NCBI RefSeq assembly: GCF_900108105.1
Contig: NZ_FNUR01000012.1
Location: 1 to 64,000 of the forward strand
DNA length: 64,000 nt
DNA from: Butyrivibrio sp. Su6
GTDB lineage: Bacteria; Bacillota; Clostridia; Lachnospirales; Lachnospiraceae
Direction: 5' to 3'
The position numbers and the translations under genes are program-made. Of the stretch, positions 27,685 through 36,970 are shown piece by piece (position 1 is the first letter of the stretch; each line of letters begins with the position of its first letter). The notes beneath the pieces were generated by a model. It worked only from the letters and a program-made list of their open reading frames with translations. It did no database searches and was not told the origin of the DNA.

Positions 27685-28845
27685 TCAATTAATCTTCTTA
27701 ATGAAATTCTCAAGCCTTTCCATAGCAAGCTTTAAATTATCCAGTGAATATGCATAGGAAATACGAATAAATCCTTCTCCGCAGTCACCAAAAGCGGTTC
27801 CCGGAACTACTGCAAGCTTCTCCTCTTTAAGAAGTCTTGTACAGAATTCATCGCTGCTCATTCCAAACTTCTTTATGGATGGGAATACGTAAAAGGCTCC
27901 AAAAGGCTCAAAGCAAGGAAGTCCAAGTCTCTTAAATTCATTCAGGAGGTATCTTCTTCTGTGATTGTATTCCTCGCGCATGATCCTTACATCTTCATCT
28001 CCGTTTTTAAGAGCCTCAACCGCAGCGTACTGGCTGGTTGTAGGAGCGCACATGATAGCAAACTGATGTATTTTTACCATCTGCTTCATGATTTCTTCCG
28101 GTCCGCATGCGTATCCAAGTCTCCAACCGGTCATAGCATAAGCCTTGGAGAAACCGTTGATAAGAATTGTTCTCTCTTTCATTCCAGGGAGAGATACAAT
28201 TGAAACATGCTTGCCATTGTAAGTGAGCTCACTGTATATCTCATCAGAGATAACAAAAAGATCTTTCTCGATTACGACCTTTGCAATGGCTTCAAGATCC
28301 TCTTTTCCCATTACTGCACCTGTTGGGTTGTTTGGGAATGGAAGAACCAGGATCTTAGTCTTGTCAGTAACCTTCTCAAGCACTTCCTCTGCAGTAAGCC
28401 TGAACTGATTTTCCTCTTTTAGCTCTATGATCACAGGAACAGCGTCAGCTAAAATAGCACAAGGCTCATAAGAAACATAGCTTGGCTGAGGAATCAGAAC
28501 TTCGTCCCCCGGATCCACCATAGCTCTAAGAGCCAGATCAATCGCCTCAGATCCACCTACTGTAATGAAGATCTCTTTTATCGGATCATATGTCACATCC
28601 TGTGTTCGTTTGATATAGTTTGAAACTTCCTGTCTAAGCTCCTTAAGTCCGGAGTTGGATGTATAGAAAGTTCTTCCTTTTTCAAGAGAATAAATTCCCT
28701 CGTCTCTTATGTGCCAGGGAGTATCAAAATCAGGCTCGCCCACACCAAGAGATATAGCGCCCTCGGTCTCCTGAACAATGTCAAAAAACTTTCTGATTCC
28801 TGAAGGCTTGATGTCTACTACCTTTTTTCCTATTGGATTTCTCAT
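27685..28845 (-). CDS. class I/II PLP aminotransferase
   Basis: 386 residues, fold type I aminotransferase of the aspartate/aromatic (PatA/AspC-like) group. Motifs are GVGEPDFDTPWHI, PFPNNPTGAV, SDEIYSELTY, and the PLP lysine in NGFSKAYAMTGWRLGY. It overlaps the Lrp-family gene by 4 nt (ATGA), a common pairing in which the regulator controls the enzyme. The exact amino acid cannot be told from motifs alone. Confidence 0.92.
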   Translation of the reverse strand: MRNPIGKKVVDIKPSGIRKFFDIVQETEGAISLGVGEPDFDTPWHIRDEGIYSLEKGRTFYTSNSGLKELRQEVSNYIKRTQDVTYDPIKEIFITVGGSEAIDLALRAMVDPGDEVLIPQPSYVSYEPCAILADAVPVIIELKEENQFRLTAEEVLEKVTDKTKILVLPFPNNPTGAVMGKEDLEAIAKVVIEKDLFVISDEIYSELTYNGKHVSIVSLPGMKERTILINGFSKAYAMTGWRLGYACGPEEIMKQMVKIHQFAIMCAPTTSQYAAVEALKNGDEDVRIMREEYNHRRRYLLNEFKRLGLPCFEPFGAFYVFPSIKKFGMSSDEFCTRLLKEEKLAVVPGTAFGDCGEGFIRISYAYSLDNLKLAMERLENFIKKIN

Positions 28846-29330
28846 GGTGTAATGATCTCCCTTGTGTCTTCGTACTTTTTGGTCAAAATAGTTCCGTGAT
28901 CCTTATATTTCTTAAGGATGAAGTGTGTCGCTGTACTAAGCACGTTGTCCAAAGTAGCAAGCTTGTTATTTACAAAGCCCGCAACCTCCAAAAGAGATTT
29001 ACCTTCAACTATAACCATAAGGTCAAAACCGCCACTCATAAGATAAACGCTTGTAACCTCAGGATATTTGTATATTCTTTCTGCAATATTATCAAAGCCC
29101 TGTCCTCTTGTAGGTGTGACCTTAACCTCTATAAGGGCATTGACCTTTTCTATGTTGGTCTTAGACCAGTCGATCATTGAGTGATATCCGCAGATAACGC
29201 CCTCTTCTTCAAGAGCTTTCAGCTCATTGGCAACAAGTATCTCTTCCGCCCCCAGAAGAACACTGAGTTCATGTACATCAATGCGGCTGTTTTTCTCAAT
29301 AATGCTTAATATCTCTTCTCTGGTATTCAT
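28842..29330 (-). CDS. Lrp/AsnC-family regulator
   Basis: About 162 residues: an N-terminal HTH (RIDVHELSVLLGAEEILVAN) and a C-terminal RAM ligand-binding domain (VTPTRGQGFDNIAERI, VTSVYLMSGGFDLMVIVEG). It probably senses an amino acid and controls the coupled aminotransferase. AGGAG precedes both an in-frame TTG (29336) and the ATG at 29330; I use the ATG. Confidence 0.9.
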   Translation of the reverse strand: MNTREEILSIIEKNSRIDVHELSVLLGAEEILVANELKALEEEGVICGYHSMIDWSKTNIEKVNALIEVKVTPTRGQGFDNIAERIYKYPEVTSVYLMSGGFDLMVIVEGKSLLEVAGFVNNKLATLDNVLSTATHFILKKYKDHGTILTKKYEDTREIITP

Positions 29331-29356
29331 AAACAAAAAGCTCCTCCAAATTATCT

Positions 29357-30325
29357 TTATCCAAGGATTTTATGGATCTCATCTGCCTGTGGCATCTCCA
29401 AAAACCTTGATTCATCTTCGTTAATTATATCTTTTCTATTACCTTCCTGCAAAAAACCTATGACAGAAGCGGGGATTCCCGCATTCTTAAGATCATCTAC
29501 AAGCTTTTCTCCGTCATCTGTGGCAAAAAGAAGCGCTCCACCTGATAAAAGCTGATAAGGATTTATCTCAAAAAACTCGCAGATCTCAACGGTTTCCTGT
29601 CTCAAAGGTATGCTCTTCAAATTTACTTTTAGTCCACAGCCTGCGCGTTCTCCCATTTCCCAAAGAGCTGCAAAAACTCCGCCATTTGAGAGATCATGAA
29701 CTGCACTGACTCCGGACTTAATGGCGACTGCAGCCTCTGACTCTACAGACATATATTCTTTAAAATCTATAGCGTCATTGATAAATGGTGCCGGATACTT
29801 AGTTGTAAGCTCCTGCTTTTTTTCTTTTGCCAAAAGAGCTGTTCCCTCAAGGCCTACCCACTTGCTTATTACAAGCGCCTGTCCTGCTTTGGGCTTTCCA
29901 AAAGAAATATCATTTTCCTTATACCCTACGCAGGTTGCTGTTATCACAGGTCTTTTTACAGCGGTTGAAATCTCTGTATGGCCGCCGGCGTATACTGTTC
30001 CCGCAGCCTTACTGCCATCTATGCAGTCCCTGACTATTTCTTTTAAGCGCTTTTCTTCTATATCTTCACTTAATAGGATACTTACATCCACGTGATCCGG
30101 TGTGATTCCCTGCGCAGCCAGGCCATTTGCCGCCTTAACCACAGCATAATATCCCACTTCTTTAGCATCCAAAGCATATGTCGCTACAGATGAAAATACT
30201 TTTTTAGATTCAGAAAAAGCGCAGTCTGCCCCTACAGCTGCGCCTGTTCTTTCTTTAAATTCTGTTTTTATAAGTTTTAAAACTGAACGCTTTAAAGCAT
30301 TCTCAGTTATTTTTCCAATTCTCAT
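29357..30325 (-). CDS. AIR-synthase-related (PurM/HypE/SelD-like) protein
   Basis: 322 residues of the ATP-binding AIR-synthase superfamily. It has the N-terminal half with VGADCAF and VKAANGLAAQGITPDHVDV, and a C-terminal domain with VHDLSNGGVFAALWEMGERA and LLSGGALLFA. It lacks the terminal Cys motif of HypE and the Cys/Sec of SelD, and no hydrogenase or selenium genes are near, so the substrate is unknown. It sits 14 nt after the VanW gene and 26 nt before the Lrp gene. Confidence 0.8.
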   Translation of the reverse strand: MRIGKITENALKRSVLKLIKTEFKERTGAAVGADCAFSESKKVFSSVATYALDAKEVGYYAVVKAANGLAAQGITPDHVDVSILLSEDIEEKRLKEIVRDCIDGSKAAGTVYAGGHTEISTAVKRPVITATCVGYKENDISFGKPKAGQALVISKWVGLEGTALLAKEKKQELTTKYPAPFINDAIDFKEYMSVESEAAVAIKSGVSAVHDLSNGGVFAALWEMGERAGCGLKVNLKSIPLRQETVEICEFFEINPYQLLSGGALLFATDDGEKLVDDLKNAGIPASVIGFLQEGNRKDIINEDESRFLEMPQADEIHKILG

Positions 30326-30339
30326 ATAATTGCCAATGA

Positions 30340-31956
30340 TCAGCCTTCTGTCTGTATAGTTTCTGCAGTATCTGTTCCTTCAGCACTCTCTGCCGGCTGC
30401 GATTCCTGCGCTGCCTGTGCCTCTGCCTGCTGCTGCGCAAGCTGTGCATTTGCCGCATTGACGGCATCTGCTGCCGCCTGAGCTGCTGCAGCTTCATTTT
30501 CTGTTCCTGCTGCACTTCTGGCTGCACCAAGTGCACCGGCAACAGCCTTAACGGTAGCCACATCACCTGTAGCTATTGCTGTGTTTATCTGTGCCATAGC
30601 AGTCTCATCAGCTCCTGCTGTACCAATTGTAACAATCTTAGGAACCATTTTGTAGTTACTGCTATTTATAACTTCTCTGCTCACTTCAGCGCCATTCTCA
30701 GTTACGATCTTCCAAAGCTGAGCCTTGTATCCAAGATGAGCTGACTGTGTTCCAACATAGCCAACAGCCTGTGAACCATCACACACGAACTGATCTGCTG
30801 AAGCAGGTGTTGTTTCAAGGACTTCACTCTTAAAGCTTACCTTACGTCCGGCGTCTCTTGTCTCTACCCCGTATATCGTAAAGGTTATGTGCTTGTCAGA
30901 TGTTGTTGAACCTTCAATATATATAGGATACTCGGTATTATTGACAAACTTAAAGTTCTTTCCACCAGATTCTGCTATTGCAGCATCTGCAGAAGGCTCT
31001 ACATAAGTAACTATCATTGAATGGTTGTGACGCTCAGTAACTTCAAGCTCTGCCAAAAGAACTGCATTATAAAGTGTAGTAGAAACCTGACAAATACCGC
31101 CTCCAACACTCTCAACCACAAGCCCGTTCAAATAAGAACCTGCAGGGAAATAGCCATTTGCCTCAGTAAATGGAGTAATTGTATCAAGTACAGAGAACTC
31201 TTCTCCCGGATAAACTGTAGTGCCATTTATAAGTGAACAACCATTTGCTACATTGGCGCTTCTGGCAGCACCTGAGGTTTTATAGCTTGTTGTAAAGGTA
31301 CCAAGAACATCTTTTACCTTTGCCAGATCCTCTGCGCTTCCAAGAGGCTTATCTTCCTTAACAGAAAGTGTGATGGTAGCATTCTCTGGTGTGAGCTCAT
31401 TTTGAATAAAGCTCTTTATTACAGAAGCAGATGCCTCCTTATCCACAATATAACCTGTCTGGCCATCAGTAACTACGAAGCCCTCGTCTGTTTTCTTTAG
31501 GCTGTAGTTGACTTTCTCCTGGTCAAAAGAACTGCTGCATCTGTCAATAATAGCTGCAAGAGCCTCATCATCAAAACCATATTCAATATCAAAAACATGA
31601 TTGGATTTCTCAAGATCTTTTAAGGCTTTATATCTCTGGATGATATTTCCCTGATGTCCAAGGGCATAGGCCTCATCCACTACATCAGTGTTTTCCCATG
31701 TTATTCCAAGATCAGAGCCAAATATTGTAAGATTCTTATCTTCACCAACAGTAAGCGTTATTTCTGAATTTTTCTGACTTTCAACTAATGATGAAACCGC
31801 TTGTTCCGCCTCATCAACAGACATTCCTGAAACATCAAGCGAACCAATATATACACCACTTGCGATTGTTTTAGAGTCAGCAGCGTCTACAGGCGTTCCT
31901 GGCCAAATTACAAGAAAAGACAAAAAGAGGACCAATCCTCCAAAAAATTTTTTCAT
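30340..31956 (-). CDS. VanW-family secreted protein
   Basis: 538 residues. A signal peptide (1-25, ending VDAA) is followed by a YoaR-like putative peptidoglycan-binding domain (VYIGSLDVSGMSVDEAEQAV), then the VanW domain (NGCSLINGTTVYPGEEFSVL, SVGGGICQVSTTLYNAVLLA, ERHNHSMIVTYVEP). The C-terminal 90 residues are Ala/Gln/Glu-rich low complexity. The biochemical role of VanW is unknown, but the exported wall-binding layout points to envelope work. It is the first gene of a five-gene minus-strand run down to the ArsR regulator. Confidence 0.9.
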   Translation of the reverse strand: MKKFFGGLVLFLSFLVIWPGTPVDAADSKTIASGVYIGSLDVSGMSVDEAEQAVSSLVESQKNSEITLTVGEDKNLTIFGSDLGITWENTDVVDEAYALGHQGNIIQRYKALKDLEKSNHVFDIEYGFDDEALAAIIDRCSSSFDQEKVNYSLKKTDEGFVVTDGQTGYIVDKEASASVIKSFIQNELTPENATITLSVKEDKPLGSAEDLAKVKDVLGTFTTSYKTSGAARSANVANGCSLINGTTVYPGEEFSVLDTITPFTEANGYFPAGSYLNGLVVESVGGGICQVSTTLYNAVLLAELEVTERHNHSMIVTYVEPSADAAIAESGGKNFKFVNNTEYPIYIEGSTTSDKHITFTIYGVETRDAGRKVSFKSEVLETTPASADQFVCDGSQAVGYVGTQSAHLGYKAQLWKIVTENGAEVSREVINSSNYKMVPKIVTIGTAGADETAMAQINTAIATGDVATVKAVAGALGAARSAAGTENEAAAAQAAADAVNAANAQLAQQQAEAQAAQESQPAESAEGTDTAETIQTEG

Positions 31957-32023
31957 AATGCTTCCTCTGTGTTATGATGAAAATAAGCATAACTTATTAC
32001 GGTTAACTGAAAGGATATTATAG

Positions 32024-32683
32024 ATGAAATTACCTTTTTTAGCAAGTTTCATTATACTTGCTGTCTTTTTTAATATCAGCATGCGAAGGGTATCCAGAAA
32101 GATTGAAAAAAAGGAAGCTGACTTCTGGGAAAAAGAGCGCGAAGCCAACAGCGTAAGGCGAAAAAGTCTGGAAAACCTTGAATACATACATATTCCTTAT
32201 AATCTACTTCCATTTGATACCGCAGGAGATAATGAAGCACTTCAAAAAGCCGAAGATGAATTAAAGGCACTTCAATTTGAAAAAATAGTCAATTTCACCG
32301 GAATCAGCAATACAGACCTAAAGCTCGAATATGGAACCGCCAATATAACTGCACTTACACAGTACGATCAGAATTACACCACTTTAGTCCGTGCCCTGCA
32401 AAACTGGGGAGAGCTTTTATATAACGCAGGAAGATTTGAGGACGCTGCCAATGTTTTGGAATTTGCCGTTAAAACAAGGACCGATATTTCCGGAACCTAC
32501 AGGCTTCTTGTGGACATGTACAAAACAAAACTTGGCCTTAGTGAAGAGGAGATTCAGAAAAAGATCGATGGTCTCATACCAATTGCCAAAAATTTAAACT
32601 CATTAAGCAAAAATCAGATTCTTAACATGCTCGGCGTTGAGACTCCCACTCAAAAGAAAAAAGCTCCGCTTGTAACTTTTTGA
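32024..32683 (+). CDS. hypothetical membrane-anchored protein with TPR-like helices
   Basis: 219 residues, family not recognised. There is one N-terminal transmembrane helix (about 3-18), then a basic/acidic helical stretch. A TPR-like helical pair (ALQNWGELLYNAGRFEDAAN, VLEFAVKTRTDISGTYRLLV) lies at about 125-175, and the tail is Lys-rich. It diverges from VanW with 67 nt between starts and ends in its own terminator. Confidence 0.75.
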   Translation: MKLPFLASFIILAVFFNISMRRVSRKIEKKEADFWEKEREANSVRRKSLENLEYIHIPYNLLPFDTAGDNEALQKAEDELKALQFEKIVNFTGISNTDLKLEYGTANITALTQYDQNYTTLVRALQNWGELLYNAGRFEDAANVLEFAVKTRTDISGTYRLLVDMYKTKLGLSEEEIQKKIDGLIPIAKNLNSLSKNQILNMLGVETPTQKKKAPLVTF

Positions 32684-32693
32684 GATTTATATT

Positions 32694-32731
32694 TCGCTCT
32701 CCTATTATAATAGGGGAGCTTTATTTTTAAC
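32694..32731 (+). terminator. terminator of the TPR-like protein gene
   Basis: GCTCTCCTATTA and TAATAGGGGAGC form a stem with G-U wobbles, followed by TTTATTTTT, 12 nt after the stop codon. Confidence 0.8.
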
Positions 32732-32734
32732 ATT

Positions 32735-32763
32735 TTGACAGGCTTATAAAACAAAGAGATATT
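32735..32763 (+). promoter_or_regulatory. promoter of galK-galT
   Basis: A perfect TTGACA (32735-32740), a 17-nt spacer and GATATT (32758-32763) lie about 75 nt upstream of galK. Confidence 0.5.
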
Positions 32764-32837
32764 TATTATAAGTAGTTTAAAGGGGTAATATATAGTCACA
32801 AAATACATATTTGTCTGGTTAAAACCAAGGAGGTTAT

Positions 32838-34019
32838 ATGATCGATCAGGAAATGAAAAAAGCTGTTCTTGAAAACTTCGAGAAGGCTTATGGAAAAAAA
32901 GAAAATGTAAAAGCATACTTTGCTCCGGGCAGAGTTAATCTTATAGGAGAACATACAGACTACAACGGAGGTCATGTTTTCCCATGTGCTCTTACCATCG
33001 GTACTTATGCAGCAGCTGCAAAAAGAGATGACAGAATGATCCAGCTCTTTTCTTTAAATCAGGATAAGGTTGGTGTTGTTTCATTTTGCCTCGATGACAC
33101 AATCGCTCCTTCAGAGTCTGCAGGCTGGACCAATTATCCTATGGGAGTTGTATGGGCCTTTGAAAAAAGAGGCATGAAGCTTGATACAGGCTTTGACATG
33201 GTGATCTACGGAAACATTCCTAACGGATCAGGACTTTCATCATCTGCATCCCTTGAAGTTCTTACAGGTTTTGTTTTAAGAGACCTCTATGGATTTGAAG
33301 TAACAAACCAAGAGCTTGCTCTTATCGGTCAGTATTCTGAGAACAACTTCAACGGCTGCAACTGCGGTATCATGGATCAGTTCGCTGTAGCAATGGGCCA
33401 GGAAAACAGCGCCATCTTCCTTGATACAGCTGATCTTTCTTTTGAATACGCACCAATTAAACTTGAAGGTGCAAAGATTATCGTTACAAACACAAATAAA
33501 AAGCATAAACTTACAGATTCTCAGTACAACGCTCGCCGCAGCATGTGTGAAGAAGCTCTTTCTATCCTTCAGAAAAAGCTTGATATCAAAGGACTTGGCG
33601 ATCTTTCTATCGAAGAGTTCGAGGCTAATAAAGCTCTTTTAACCGATCCTGATATGCAGAAAAAGGCTAAACATGCAGTATACGAGAACCAGCGTACTAT
33701 TGAAGCAGTTAAAGCCCTTAAGGATGGAGATCTTGAGCACTTTGGAAAGCTTATGAGACAGTCCCACGAATCACTTCGCGATGACTATGATGTAACAGGC
33801 ATTGAGCTTGATACTCTTGCAGAAGAAGCCTGGAAGGTTCCCGGTGTTATCGGCTCACGTATGACAGGTGGCGGCTTTGGTGGCTGCACTGTTTCTATCG
33901 TAAAAGATGAAGCAATCGATAACTTCAAAAAGACTGTCGGCGAGAACTACAAAAACAAAATTGGCTACGAAGCTACATTTTATACAGTAGAAATCGGCGG
34001 TGGCCCTGAAGTCATCTGA
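32838..34019 (+). CDS. galK: galactokinase
   Basis: 393 residues of the GHMP kinase family, phosphorylating galactose to galactose 1-phosphate (Leloir pathway). It has the galactokinase signature GRVNLIGEHTDYNGGHVFP at the N terminus, the ATP loop GNIPNGSGLSSSASLEV and the C-terminal GSRMTGGGFGGCTVS. A strong GGAGG lies 6 nt before the ATG. It is followed by galT 73 nt downstream; galE is not in the window. Confidence 0.97.
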   Translation: MIDQEMKKAVLENFEKAYGKKENVKAYFAPGRVNLIGEHTDYNGGHVFPCALTIGTYAAAAKRDDRMIQLFSLNQDKVGVVSFCLDDTIAPSESAGWTNYPMGVVWAFEKRGMKLDTGFDMVIYGNIPNGSGLSSSASLEVLTGFVLRDLYGFEVTNQELALIGQYSENNFNGCNCGIMDQFAVAMGQENSAIFLDTADLSFEYAPIKLEGAKIIVTNTNKKHKLTDSQYNARRSMCEEALSILQKKLDIKGLGDLSIEEFEANKALLTDPDMQKKAKHAVYENQRTIEAVKALKDGDLEHFGKLMRQSHESLRDDYDVTGIELDTLAEEAWKVPGVIGSRMTGGGFGGCTVSIVKDEAIDNFKKTVGENYKNKIGYEATFYTVEIGGGPEVI

Positions 34020-34092
34020 CCTGATTGTTAATAATGTCAGGAGCAAAATATAGCTGCTCCTGGCATTTAATCTTTAAATTCGAGGAGTTATC

Positions 34093-35628
34093 ATGGATAT
34101 ACAAAACGCAATCAATAACCTTGTTGCATATGCCCTCAAACAGGGCCTTATAGAAAAAGAAGATGTGATCTACGCCATCAATTCAATCCTTATTGACCTT
34201 GGGATTGATGCTGCTGATTACGAAGCAGCAGACATAGAAGCCCTGGCAAAAGAGCTTCCTGCAGATGAAATTGAAAAGGGAACATTCCTTGAAAATGTTC
34301 TTAAAGTGCTCGATGACTATGCCGCTGCAAATGGTCTTTTAGAAAATGACAGCGTTGTCTATAGAGACCTGTTTGATACAAAGCTCATGGGCGAGCTTAC
34401 AGACAGACCAAGCAACATCATCAAAAAGTTCAATGAAAAGCTTGCAGAAAGTCCTGAGGCAGCTACAAACTTCTACTATGAGTTTTCAAAGAACACAGAT
34501 TACATCAGAAGATACCGCATTTCCAAGGATATGAAATGGATCGCTCCTACAGAGTACGGCGACCTTGATATTACAATCAATCTCTCAAAGCCGGAAAAAG
34601 ACCCTAAGGCAATCGCCGCTGCAAGAAATGCCAAGCAGTCAGGTTATCCTAAATGTCAGCTTTGCTGGGAGAACGAAGGCTATTCAGGAAGAGTTGATCA
34701 CCCCGCAAGAGAGAATCACAGGATCATTCCTGTAACAATCCAGAACTCAAAATGGGGATTCCAGTATTCTCCATATGTTTACTACAATGAGCACTGCATC
34801 GTGTTTAATTCAAAGCACATCCCTATGAAGATTGAGCATGATACCTTCTGCAAGCTCTTTGATTTTGTTAAACAGTTCCCTCACTACTTTGTAGGATCCA
34901 ATGCGGATCTTCCAATCGTTGGTGGTTCAATCTTAAGTCATGACCACTTCCAGGGCGGACATTATACTTTTGCTATGGCAAAAGCTCCTGTTGAGAGAAC
35001 CTTTACCGTTAACGGCTTTGAAGATGTTAAGGCAGGCATTGTAAAATGGCCTATGTCAGTTATAAGAATTTCTGCTCCTGAGGTAAATAGAGTAATTGCA
35101 CTTGCTGATGTGATCTTAAATAAGTGGAGTGGCTACACAGACGAAGCTGCATTTATCTATGCTGAGACAGATGGAACACCTCATAACACTATTACTCCTA
35201 TCGCACGAAAACGCGGTGAAGACTTCGAGCTTGACCTTGTTCTTAGAAACAACATTACAACAGATGAACATCCTCTTGGTGTATACCACCCTCACGCAGA
35301 GCTTCATCATATTAAAAAGGAGAACATCGGCCTTATTGAAGTTATGGGCCTTGCAGTACTTCCTGCAAGACTTAAGAAGGAGATGGCTGATCTTAAGGAA
35401 GCAATCCTTTCAGGAAAAGATATAAGAAAAGACGAAGTTCTTGAAAAGCACGCTGATTGGGTTGATGCCTTCAGCAAAAAATATGATCACATCGATGAAA
35501 CAAATATAGACGACATTATCCAGAATGAGATCGGCGAAATTTTCATGCATGTTCTTGAAGACGCCGGTGTTTACAAAAGAACTCCCGAAGGGCAGGAAGC
35601 TTTCGACCGCTTTGTAAAAACTCTATAA
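34093..35628 (+). CDS. galT: UDP-glucose-hexose-1-phosphate uridylyltransferase (class II)
   Basis: 511 residues of the longer, Firmicutes-type GalT. It exchanges UMP between UDP-glucose and galactose 1-phosphate. The N-terminal domain has PKCQLCWENEGYSGRVDHPA and NEHCIVFNSKHIPM; the active-site region is GGSILSHDHFQGGHYTFAM. It completes the galactose operon with galK and ends at a strong terminator. Confidence 0.96.
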   Translation: MDIQNAINNLVAYALKQGLIEKEDVIYAINSILIDLGIDAADYEAADIEALAKELPADEIEKGTFLENVLKVLDDYAAANGLLENDSVVYRDLFDTKLMGELTDRPSNIIKKFNEKLAESPEAATNFYYEFSKNTDYIRRYRISKDMKWIAPTEYGDLDITINLSKPEKDPKAIAAARNAKQSGYPKCQLCWENEGYSGRVDHPARENHRIIPVTIQNSKWGFQYSPYVYYNEHCIVFNSKHIPMKIEHDTFCKLFDFVKQFPHYFVGSNADLPIVGGSILSHDHFQGGHYTFAMAKAPVERTFTVNGFEDVKAGIVKWPMSVIRISAPEVNRVIALADVILNKWSGYTDEAAFIYAETDGTPHNTITPIARKRGEDFELDLVLRNNITTDEHPLGVYHPHAELHHIKKENIGLIEVMGLAVLPARLKKEMADLKEAILSGKDIRKDEVLEKHADWVDAFSKKYDHIDETNIDDIIQNEIGEIFMHVLEDAGVYKRTPEGQEAFDRFVKTL

Positions 35629-35633
35629 TGGGT

Positions 35634-35675
35634 AAAAAAATAAGACTCAGTCATCTGACCGGGTCTTATTTTTTC
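35634..35675. terminator. bidirectional terminator between galT and glycosyltransferase
   Basis: AAAAATAAGAC and GTCTTATTTTT flank a short loop; A- and T-runs on both sides let it stop the convergent galT and glycosyltransferase transcripts. Confidence 0.9.
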
Positions 35676-35688
35676 CCCTTCATAATAT

Positions 35689-36561
35689 TTATAACGCCTT
35701 TGGCACCGCAGAGTCCTGACCAATGATAAATCTCATAAAGGAGATTGGTCCTAAAAAAGTTGAAAGCCTGGACTTTATCTCACTGTTATATATATCATTT
35801 TCAATCGCCATCTCTTTTTTGAGATTATAGACTGTAACTATATTTTCCCAATTTTGTGGACCATAGGATTTCTTTTTTCTTATAGCTTTATAGCTTGAAT
35901 AATCATATCGATACAGTTTTTTCTCGGAAACAACGCATTTATCAGCCTTCATAAGCGCATGAAGCATAATTATCTCATCATCATAATAGCGGATTTTTTC
36001 TCCGGCATATTCTTCCATGCCACATAGAGCTTCTCTCTTGATCAATGTATTCCAAAGGTAACCCGTATAGGAATTGTCATCACTATCAAGCTTTCCAAAT
36101 AGCATTTTCCCAAAGGAGTCGATTACCTTTTTGCTTGAGTAATTCCCCGGGAACATCTCAGAATCATAAACCTTTGTATCAAAGCCTTCCCTTTTGATTA
36201 TCGCTCCAAAGAATATAATATCCGCATCATTTTCTGCTGCCACTGAGTGCATCACTTTATATCTTTTTTCAGCACATACATCATCAGCATCTATAAAGCT
36301 TATATACTCTCCTCTGGAAACTCTGATGCCCTCAAGCTTTGCCAGGAAAAGGCCTCTGTTCTCCTGCTGTCTATAAACTACATTGGGGCATTTCCATGCA
36401 TAATCCATGCATATATTTGGTGTATTATCTGTTGATCCGTCGTCAACTATTATGAGCTCATCATTCTCTCGAAGGCTAAGTAGAGCGTTCTCTATACATT
36501 CTGCTATTGTTTTTTCTGAATTATAAACCGGTAAGATCACACTGATGTTTTTTTCACTCAT
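35689..36561 (-). CDS. family 2 glycosyltransferase
   Basis: About 290 residues with a GT-A fold of family GT2: NISVILPVYNSEKTIAECIE at the N terminus, IIVDDGSTDNTP, and the metal-binding DxD in ISFIDADDVC. The sugar and acceptor are unknown. The frame opens at 36585, but AAGGGGG lies 10 nt before the ATG at 36561 and 7 nt before a GTG at 36564, so the start is one of these two. It diverges from the exported-peptide gene. Confidence 0.88.
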   Translation of the reverse strand: MSEKNISVILPVYNSEKTIAECIENALLSLRENDELIIVDDGSTDNTPNICMDYAWKCPNVVYRQQENRGLFLAKLEGIRVSRGEYISFIDADDVCAEKRYKVMHSVAAENDADIIFFGAIIKREGFDTKVYDSEMFPGNYSSKKVIDSFGKMLFGKLDSDDNSYTGYLWNTLIKREALCGMEEYAGEKIRYYDDEIIMLHALMKADKCVVSEKKLYRYDYSSYKAIRKKKSYGPQNWENIVTVYNLKKEMAIENDIYNSEIKSRLSTFLGPISFMRFIIGQDSAVPKAL

Positions 36562-36635
36562 CACTATATAGCCCCCTTTCATCAAGTCAAAGTTTTGTTG
36601 TTAATAACATAATAAAATTTTACAGTGCTAAAGAA

Positions 36636-36688
36636 AAGTGACAGAGTATTTTACAAAAAAATCATAAAAGTAAAATACTCTGTCACTT
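36636..36688. repeat. 19-bp perfect inverted repeat upstream of the exported peptide gene
   Basis: AAGTGACAGAGTATTTTAC (36636-36654) and its exact reverse complement (36670-36688) are separated by 15 A-rich nt. The right arm runs into the predicted -35 box of the small peptide gene, which suits an operator. On the minus strand it is followed by TTTTCTTTAG, which would also suit a terminator for the convergent regulator gene. Which of these it is cannot be settled here. Confidence 0.75.
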
Positions 36689-36715
36689 GCAATGGTGCGG
36701 CTTTTGATATATTTT
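36687..36715 (+). promoter_or_regulatory. promoter of the exported peptide gene
   Basis: TTGCAA (36687-36692), a 17-nt spacer and TATTTT (36710-36715) lie about 35 nt before the start codon. The -35 overlaps the inverted repeat by two bases. Confidence 0.4.
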
Positions 36716-36751
36716 AGTTTACAAAACTAATTTAATTGGGAGGGCTCTAAA

Positions 36752-36970
36752 ATGAAAAAAATTAGTAGCTTACTTGTTCTTGTACTTGTTATTTTTAATC
36801 TCACATTTACTATTTCATTTCCATTCGTTACTGTTTCAGACAATACAAATACAAACACTGAGACAACAACTGTTTCTGTAAGTGATTTAGTTGGTGACAC
36901 AACTGTATCTGAAGAAAACATTATTACTCTTCAGTCACACTTTCCTATCAGCATATTAAGAAATCAGTAA
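36752..36970 (+). CDS. small exported peptide precursor, candidate signalling peptide
   Basis: 72 residues. The N terminus is a Sec-type signal peptide (MKK, then a long Leu/Val/Ile/Phe core to about 25). The rest is Thr/Asn/Val/Ser-rich and ends SHFPISILRNQ. The ribosome site GGGAGG lies 8 nt before the ATG, which is strong support for a real gene too short for many annotators. It ends 7 bp inside the 3' end of a convergent HTH/TPR regulator gene. Small exported precursors beside TPR regulators are the hallmark of RRNPP signalling, where a C-terminal fragment is re-imported. No family match is recognised, so the signalling role is inference. Confidence 0.65.
   Translation: MKKISSLLVLVLVIFNLTFTISFPFVTVSDNTNTNTETTTVSVSDLVGDTTVSEENIITLQSHFPISILRNQ

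Noticed and set aside
29357-30325. Calling this gene hypE or selD
   Set aside because: The HypE C-terminal Cys motif and SelD Cys/Sec are missing and no hydrogenase or selenium genes are near; only the superfamily is supported.
36247-36435. Small + strand ORF antisense to the glycosyltransferase
   Set aside because: No ribosome site and fully overlapped by a clear GT2 gene.
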